Source: Armatimonadota bacterium
GTDB taxonomy: Bacteria; Sysuimicrobiota; Sysuimicrobiia; Sysuimicrobiales; Sysuimicrobiaceae
DNA: 64,000 nucleotides
Direction of reading: 5' to 3'
Assembly (NCBI GenBank): GCA_025060455.1
Contig: JANXBY010000057.1
Span: forward strand, 52,424 to 116,423
A program made the translations under genes and the position numbers. Below the pieces are notes generated by a model that was given only the letters and a program-made list of their open reading frames with translations, had not been told where the DNA came from and did no database searches. Positions 59,276 through 64,000 of the stretch are shown piece by piece. Position 1 is the first letter of the stretch, and each line of letters starts with the position of its first letter.

Positions 59276-60205
59276 ATGCGCGTACGGGTGACGGTGCCGG
59301 CTACCTCGGCCAACCTCGGGCCGGGGTTCGACTGCCTGGCGGTGGCGTTGGACCTGCGGAACGAGGTGGAGGCGACTCTCTCAGACCGGCCCCAGGTAGA
59401 CGTGGCCGGCGAGGGCCAGGAGGTGCTGCCTCGGGACGAGGGCAACGCGGTGTACCGCGCGGCCCAACGGGTCGCCGAACAGGCGGGGGCGCGGGTGGCG
59501 TTCGCGTTCCGGTGCACCAACCGCATCCCGCTGGACCGGGGATTGGGGAGCAGCGCGGCCGCCCGCGTGGCGGGTGCGGCGGCGGCCAACCGGCTGCTGG
59601 GCAGCCCGCTCCCGCAGGAGGAGCTGGTGCGGCTCACCGTGGATCTGGAGGGCCACCCGGACAACGCCGTGGCCGCGTGGCTCGGAGGGCTGGTGGTGGC
59701 CGTGCAGGACGGCGACGGCCGCGTGTGCTGGCAGCGGGTGACACCCGGCCGGTTTCCCTCAGTGGTGCTGTGCGTCCCTGAGCTCCGCGTGCCCACCGAG
59801 GAGGCGCGGGCGCGTCTTCCCGCACAGGTGAGCCTGCACGACGCGGTGTTCAACACGGGGCGTGCGGCGCTGCTGGTGGCGGCGCTGTGCAACGGCGACT
59901 TCCACGCCCTGGGTGTCGCCACTCAGGATCGGCTGCACCAGCCCTACCGGGAAGACCTCATACCCGGCTTCCGGGACGCGGTGCACGCCGCCCGGCAGGC
60001 GGGGGCCTGGGGGGCGGCCCTGAGCGGCGCGGGCAGCACCGTGCTGGCGTTCTGCCCGCCTGAGCGCGCTCCGGAGGTCGGGGAAGCCATGAAGCGGGCC
60101 CTGTGGCGCCACGGGGTGCACAGCCGTTGGATGGCGTCGTCCGTGGACGAACGCGGCGTGCTGCTGGAAGACGTGGCGGGAGGAGGTGGAACGTGGGACG
60201 GGTAG
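59276..60205 (+). CDS. thrB: Homoserine kinase
   Basis: Phosphorylates homoserine on the way to threonine. GHMP kinase of 309 residues: N-terminal PATSANLGPGFDCLAVAL, the phosphate loop LDRGLGSSAAARVAGAAAAN, GHPDNAVAAWLGGL, and motif 3 GAWGAALSGAGSTVLAFC. ATG 59276 follows GGAGGG; TTG 59261 would place the ribosome site inside the gene. Expression sits behind a SAM-I riboswitch. The end overlaps thrC by 13 bases. Confidence 0.95.
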   Translation: MRVRVTVPATSANLGPGFDCLAVALDLRNEVEATLSDRPQVDVAGEGQEVLPRDEGNAVYRAAQRVAEQAGARVAFAFRCTNRIPLDRGLGSSAAARVAGAAAANRLLGSPLPQEELVRLTVDLEGHPDNAVAAWLGGLVVAVQDGDGRVCWQRVTPGRFPSVVLCVPELRVPTEEARARLPAQVSLHDAVFNTGRAALLVAALCNGDFHALGVATQDRLHQPYREDLIPGFRDAVHAARQAGAWGAALSGAGSTVLAFCPPERAPEVGEAMKRALWRHGVHSRWMASSVDERGVLLEDVAGGGGTWDG

Positions 60206-61416
60206 CGCAGCTGCGATGTCGGGCGTGCGGGACCCCACACCCGGTGGGTCCCGAGTACGTGTGTGAGCGGTGCTTCGGACCCCTGGAGGTGGAGTACGAG
60301 GCGTCCAGCCTGCGGGAGGCCACGCGAGAACGGATCGCGTCCGGCCCCCGGTCCATCTGGCGGTACCGCTCCCTGCTTCCCGCCGAACCGCAGGACGACG
60401 ACCTGCAGCCGGGCTTCACACCGCTAGTGCCGGCACCGCGGCTGGGCGAGCGTCTGGGACTGCGCCGCCTGTACCTGAAGAACGACACCACCAACCCCAC
60501 GTGGTCGTTCAAGGACCGGGTGGTGGCGGTGGCCGTGGCCGCGGCCCGGGCGTTCGGCTTCCGCGTGCTTGCCTGCGCCTCCACGGGAAACCTGGCTAAC
60601 GCAGTGGCGGCCCACGCGGCCCGGGCAGGCCTGCGGGCGGTAGTGTTCGTGCCGCAGGGCCTGGAGGCGGGCAAGGTCCTCACCACCTCCGTTTACGAGC
60701 CCACGGTGGTGGAGGTGGAGGGCACCTACGACGACGTGAACCGGTTGTGCACGGAAATCGCCGGAGAGCACCCGTGGGCGTTCGCCAACATCAACCTGCG
60801 TCCGTTCTACTCCGAGGGGTGCAAGACGTTGGCGTTCGAGGTGGCCGAGCAGCTGGGGTGGAGGCTGCCGGACCACGTGGTGATCCCGGTGGCGTCGGGA
60901 AACCTGTTCGTGAAGACCGAAAAGGCGTTCGCCGAGCTGCTCGGGCTGGGCCTCGTTGAGGGGAAGACGCCGCGGCTGCACGGAGCCCAACCGGCAGGCT
61001 GCGCGCCCATCGCCGCGGCCCACCGCCGCGGGGACGGTCAGGTGACGCCCGTGCGGCCGCAGACGGTGGCCAAGTCCCTGGCCATCGGCAACCCGGCGGA
61101 CGGCTACTACGCCCTCCAGACGGTCCGCAGGACCGGGGGCGTGTTCGAGGTGGCCACCGACGAGGAGATCGTGGAGGGGATGAAGCTGCTGGCGCAGACC
61201 GAGGGGATCTTCGGAGAGACCGCCGCCGGGGTAACGGTGGCGGTCCTGCGGAAGCTGGCGGAGGCAGGGGTGTTCGGCGCGGACGAGGTGGTGGTGGCCC
61301 TGATCACGGGTGCGGGGCTGAAGACCCTGGAAGCGGTGGCTCGCGGCGGCCGGCCTGCCATCCGCATCCGTCCCACCCTGAAGGACTTCGAGGGCCAGGT
61401 GCTGGCCGCGGTCTGA
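60193..61416 (+). CDS. thrC: Threonine synthase
   Basis: PLP enzyme converting O-phosphohomoserine to threonine. 407 residues with an N-terminal zinc ribbon (LRCRACG, VCERCFG), the PLP lysine in NPTWSFKDRVVAVAVAAA, the phosphate-binding ASTGNLANAVAAHAA, and the C-terminal LITGAGLKTLEAV. GTG 60193 has AGGAGG 6 bases upstream and overlaps the thrB end. The zinc ribbon is common in bacterial and archaeal short-form ThrC. Co-transcribed with thrB. Confidence 0.95.
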   Translation: MGRVAQLRCRACGTPHPVGPEYVCERCFGPLEVEYEASSLREATRERIASGPRSIWRYRSLLPAEPQDDDLQPGFTPLVPAPRLGERLGLRRLYLKNDTTNPTWSFKDRVVAVAVAAARAFGFRVLACASTGNLANAVAAHAARAGLRAVVFVPQGLEAGKVLTTSVYEPTVVEVEGTYDDVNRLCTEIAGEHPWAFANINLRPFYSEGCKTLAFEVAEQLGWRLPDHVVIPVASGNLFVKTEKAFAELLGLGLVEGKTPRLHGAQPAGCAPIAAAHRRGDGQVTPVRPQTVAKSLAIGNPADGYYALQTVRRTGGVFEVATDEEIVEGMKLLAQTEGIFGETAAGVTVAVLRKLAEAGVFGADEVVVALITGAGLKTLEAVARGGRPAIRIRPTLKDFEGQVLAAV

Positions 61417-61504
61417 CTGGCAGGAGACGGCCTCCGGCCGGCGAAGTTGGGCAGCCGGGCGCGCGGGACCGGATGCCACGAACTCCGCGTGCCCAGGTGG
61501 ATGG

Positions 61505-61957
61505 ATGAGCTTGGTCGTGGAGCCGGCCAGACCGCAGGACGAGCCAGAGATCCAGCGGCTGGTTCAGGCGGTGTTGAGTGAGTTCGGATTGCCCTACGAC
61601 GCGGCAGTGGCGGAGGAGCTCACCAACCTGGAGGAGCACTTTCGCCAGCCCCGGTCGGTGTTCTTCGTGGCGCGCGTGGACGGCCGCATCGTGGGCACCA
61701 CCGCGGTGAAGGAGGCGGGCGAGGGCCGGGCGGTGCTCAAGTACCAGTACGTGCACGCGGACTACCGGCGCCGGGGGATCGGGGCCAAGCTCCTGGACGC
61801 GGCGCTGGTCTACTGCCGCGTGTGCGGCTACCGGGAGGTGGAGCTGGAAACAGCTCCGTGGATGCAGCAGGCGCAGCGGCTGTACCGTTCCCGCGGCTTC
61901 CGAGAAGTCCAGCGCGACGAGCAGTCCGTCCGCTACCACCTGGTCCTCGCCCCCTGA
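61505..61957 (+). CDS. GNAT-family N-acetyltransferase
   Basis: Acetyltransferase of 150 residues: acetyl-CoA loop VHADYRRRGIGAKLLDAALVYCR and C-terminal LYRSRGFREVQR. The start of the protein (EPARPQDEPEIQRLVQAVL) fits the family head. No clue to the acetyl acceptor. ATG 61505, with AGGTGG upstream, comes 88 bases after thrC; the region between holds no further feature. Confidence 0.88.
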   Translation: MSLVVEPARPQDEPEIQRLVQAVLSEFGLPYDAAVAEELTNLEEHFRQPRSVFFVARVDGRIVGTTAVKEAGEGRAVLKYQYVHADYRRRGIGAKLLDAALVYCRVCGYREVELETAPWMQQAQRLYRSRGFREVQRDEQSVRYHLVLAP

Positions 61958-61958
61958 C

Positions 61959-62849
61959 GTGTCCAGCTCGGTTCGTGAGGCTTCCGCGGCGCTGGAGGCG
62001 ATCGCCCGGGAGATCCGGTCGTGTACCCGGTGCCCGCTCCACGAGGGGCGCACCCACGCGGTGCCGGGGGAGGGCCCGCCGGACGCGCCCCTGCTGTTCG
62101 TGGGGGAAGGTCCTGGAGCGGAAGAGGACCAGCAGGGCCGACCGTTCGTGGGCGCCGCGGGGCGGTTGCTGGACCGGCTGCTGGCCAGCATCCGGGTGCC
62201 TCGGGAGAAGGTGTTCATCACCAACACCGTGCGGTGCCGGCCACCAGGCAACCGGGAGCCCAGGCCGGACGAGGTGGCCGCGTGCCTGCCCTACCTGGTC
62301 CGGCAGATGAGCGTGCTCCAGCCGCGGGTGGTGTGTTTGCTGGGGGCCACCGCCACCCGCGCCCTTCTGGGTTCCGACCAAAAGCTGAACCAGGTACACG
62401 GGCGCGCGGTGCGGGAAGCCGGCCGGTGGTGGTTCGCCACCTATCACCCCGCCGCGGCGCTGCGCAGCGCCTCGGTGGCGAACGCCCTGCAGGAGGACTT
62501 CCGCCGGCTCCGGCGGCTGGTGGACGTGGAGTGGGGGACAGAGGTCCCCGACCGCTGGAAGCCGGGCGCGCTCCAGAAGATCTTCGCCGACGGGGAGGCC
62601 ACCGAGCCGGTGGTGGTATCCGAGGCGGACAGCCTGCGCGTCACCTGGGACGTGGGCGCGGTGCACCCCACGTTCCGGACGGAGTCGGCGTTGGTGGAGC
62701 TACTGTGCCGGTTCCTCCGGCGCCAGCGCAAGGCCCAGGCGGAGGTGGTGAGCCTGCAGACCACGGATGCCCACAGCCGCCGGGTGCCGCCGGAAAGCCC
62801 CGTGTGCGTGCACCTGTACGCGGAGGTGCGGCTGGGGCCCCAGCTGTAA
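61959..62849 (+). CDS. Uracil-DNA glycosylase, family 4 (Fe-S), with C-terminal extension
   Basis: Removes uracil from DNA. Residues 1 to about 190 match family 4 UDG: two iron-sulfur Cys in CTRCPL, motif A VGEGPGAEEDQQGRPFVGAAG, later cluster Cys in NTVRCRPPGNREP and AACLPYL, and motif B YHPAAALR. Residues about 195-296 form an extra domain (VVSEADSLRVTWDVGAVHPTF and later VVSLQTTDAHSR) that ordinary ~200-residue UDG4 proteins lack. GTG start one base after the GNAT stop. Role of the extension unknown. Confidence 0.9.
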   Translation: MSSSVREASAALEAIAREIRSCTRCPLHEGRTHAVPGEGPPDAPLLFVGEGPGAEEDQQGRPFVGAAGRLLDRLLASIRVPREKVFITNTVRCRPPGNREPRPDEVAACLPYLVRQMSVLQPRVVCLLGATATRALLGSDQKLNQVHGRAVREAGRWWFATYHPAAALRSASVANALQEDFRRLRRLVDVEWGTEVPDRWKPGALQKIFADGEATEPVVVSEADSLRVTWDVGAVHPTFRTESALVELLCRFLRRQRKAQAEVVSLQTTDAHSRRVPPESPVCVHLYAEVRLGPQL

Positions 62850-62899
62850 GCCGCCGAGGGAGGCAGCGATCCTCGAGCGACGGCGGCGGACGCCACCCA

Positions 62900-63535
62900 G
62901 GACGCATGCACTCCTCGTAGGTGTCGGAAGAGTCCCGGGGGCGGAGGGCCGTGAGGCTGCGGCCCAGGGCGGTGTGGAGCCAGTGCACACCCAGGAGGTA
63001 GCTGCCGCTGCGGTAGTAGACGCGCTTTTGTCCGATGGCCGTGACGCGCTTGAGGCGGTCTAGAAGCCGGTCCACGCGCCAGCTCACCATGGTGATCCCT
63101 TCGCTACGTTCTTCCCCATAGCCATGGGTCCACCAGCCTTCCACGCGCATGGCCACCTTGTCCTCCGCCGGCAGGTAAGTAAAAAGTAGCGGTGTCGTTG
63201 TTGGGGCAGGCCGACCCGCACCTGGTTCAGCTCCGGGTCCGGCAGGTAGATCTGAGCGGAGAAAGCCGCGTACCGGTACAAGCCGAACGACGGCCCGGAG
63301 CCGGGCCGGGACAGCACGCGGCGGAAAGCACCGCTTCTTTCCAGGCGGCACCCAGCCGGAGGGAGACGTCGGCGTGGGCGCGGGGCCGGCCGCGGGGTGG
63401 GAGTCAGTGCCTCCTTCCGGATCCACGAAGGCGGTCCAGGTCCCCGCGGACGAGCTGGGAAGCGCCGCACGCGCTCAGCACCGCCGCTGCAGCCAGGACG
63501 GCAGCAGAGCAAAGGGTCCGGCCTGCAGATCTCAC
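62900..63535 (-). pseudogene. Frame-disrupted lipoprotein-like gene
   Basis: Starting at GTG 63535 the minus strand encodes a clear lipoprotein signal (RSAGRTLCSAAVLAAAAVLSACGAS, lipobox LSAC), but the frame stops about 44 codons on. Plausible protein then continues in another frame (YRYAAFSAQIYLPDPELNQVRVGLP) and after about 63190 in a third (TYLPAEDKVAMRVEGWWTHGYGEERSEGITMVSWRVDRLLDRLKR and GSYLLGVHWLH). At least two frameshifts are needed, so it is a decaying gene or carries sequencing errors. The 3' end is unclear. No family recognised. Confidence 0.55.
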
Positions 63536-63553
63536 GGCGCTTGCCTGCGGGTG

Positions 63554-63586
63554 GGGTGCGCCGGGCCCTGGGGGCCCGGCGCACCC
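63554..63586. terminator. Perfect 15-bp hairpin without U-tract
   Basis: GGGTGCGCCGGGCCC (63554-63568), 3-base loop, exact complement at 63572-63586. It lies just past the stop of the minus-strand FAD-subunit gene and before the lipoprotein remnant, a terminator position. No T-run follows on either strand, so it may act as a transcript-end stabiliser or a Rho-linked site. Confidence 0.5.
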
Positions 63587-63593
63587 GCCGAAG

Positions 63594-64000
63594 TCAGCCG
63601 GCCGCGCGCTCCAGGGCCCTCAGCAACCCCCGCTTGGTGTACACCACCGCCAGGTGGCGCTTGTACTCCGCGGAGGCGTACAGGTCGTCGGTGGCCTCCA
63701 AGCCGTCTGAAGCCAGCTTCGCAGCCTCCGCCACCGCGGCTTCGTCCAGCCGCTTGCCCACCAGGGCCTGCTCCACCTTGGTCAGGCGGACCGCTTTGGG
63801 CCCCGCCCCGGTGACGGCCACCCGCGCGTCCCGGCACACCCCGCCGTCCACCGTGACCAGGCAGGCCACCCCCAGAAGGGAGTAGCCGGAGGCCGGGTGC
63901 GGCAGCTTCGTATACGACCAGCCCTGGCCCTCGGTCTGCACGGGAACCCGGACCTGGCAGAGCACCTCGTCCGGCCCCAGGGCGGTGGTGAGGAGGTCCA
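63594..64000 (-). CDS. FAD-binding subunit of a molybdenum hydroxylase (CoxM/xanthine-dehydrogenase type), C-terminal part
   Basis: The frame is open to the right edge, giving the last ~134 residues. It shows the start of the C-terminal domain of CO-dehydrogenase medium-subunit/xanthine-dehydrogenase FAD-subunit proteins: DEVLCQVRVPV, YTKLPHPASGYSLLGVACLV, RVAVTGAGPKAVRLTKVEQAL, and the closing EYKRHLAVVYTKRGLLRAL. The family moves electrons from the Fe-S subunit to NAD or other acceptors. The molybdenum and Fe-S subunits would lie beyond the window. Links with the molybdenum cofactor genes at 9.6-12.1 kb. Confidence 0.88.
   Translation of the reverse strand, partial: DLLTTALGPDEVLCQVRVPVQTEGQGWSYTKLPHPASGYSLLGVACLVTVDGGVCRDARVAVTGAGPKAVRLTKVEQALVGKRLDEAAVAEAAKLASDGLEATDDLYASAEYKRHLAVVYTKRGLLRALERAAG

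Overview
This is a GC-rich bacterial chromosome segment, densely packed, with genes on both strands, many GTG starts and many 4-base ATGA/GTGA overlaps between operon neighbours. Sigma70-type promoters, intrinsic terminators, SAM-I and cobalamin riboswitches, a 14-gene respiratory complex I, flavin-dependent thymidylate synthase (ThyX) and a short archaeal/eukaryal-type prolyl-tRNA synthetase fit a deep-branching, possibly thermophilic bacterium. The sequence alone does not fix the phylum. I see no rRNA, prophage, insertion sequence or CRISPR array. One tRNA gene (Leu, anticodon CAG) is present.

Layout. 0-3.5 kb: tail of an assimilatory sulfate operon (cysC, hemD, precorrin-2 dehydrogenase, cobA, TauE-type exporter), i.e. 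sulfate activation plus sirohaem supply. 3.5-5.4 kb: a promoter, a structured leader with terminator, then rhodanese, DUF4395 and thioredoxin genes. 5.4-12.7 kb: DUF2231 membrane protein, proS, a YdeP-type molybdopterin oxidoreductase, mobA and a moeA-mobB fusion, then ogt. 12.7-16.1 kb: small zinc-ribbon proteins, a divergent Fe/Mn superoxide dismutase, an ECF sigma/anti-sigma/Spy-like trio, a small HTH plus zinc-ribbon pair, and the tRNA. 16.1-26.2 kb: MrfA-type helicase, rsmI, paaK, a PaaI-type thioesterase, MFS, GNAT, thyX, a CoA-pyrophosphatase-type Nudix protein, a PHP phosphoesterase with a probable CTG start, and a MerR regulator. 26.2-30.4 kb: a 979-residue diguanylate cyclase with three GAF units at an exact 180-residue period, and a cysteine desulfurase that looks leaderless.

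30.5-44.4 kb: complete nuoA-N operon, followed by fixC-fixX without fixAB. 46-50.3 kb: lipid-kinase-family gene and an ABC exporter with a NEW3-domain partner. 50.4-53.2 kb (minus strand): two-domain class II aldolase, zinc alcohol dehydrogenase and cupin, probably one catabolic operon. 53.2-55.8 kb: lgt and a divergent adenine-deaminase-like gene. 55.8-58.9 kb (minus strand): class I ribonucleotide reductase nrdBA behind a cobalamin riboswitch. 59.0-61.4 kb: SAM-I riboswitch in front of thrB-thrC. 61.5-64 kb: GNAT, family 4 uracil-DNA glycosylase with a C-terminal extension, a frame-disrupted lipoprotein gene, and the C-terminus of a molybdenum-hydroxylase FAD subunit entering from the right edge.

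Themes: sulfur and SAM metabolism (cysC, sirohaem genes, rhodanese, SAM switch on threonine genes), molybdenum cofactor use, and cofactor-responsive RNA. The strongest leads are the cobalamin switch on a class I reductase with a Glu/Tyr metal-site combination, the SAM-I switch on threonine genes, the unassigned rhodanese leader RNA, the in-register GAF triplication, and the aldolase-dehydrogenase-cupin operon.
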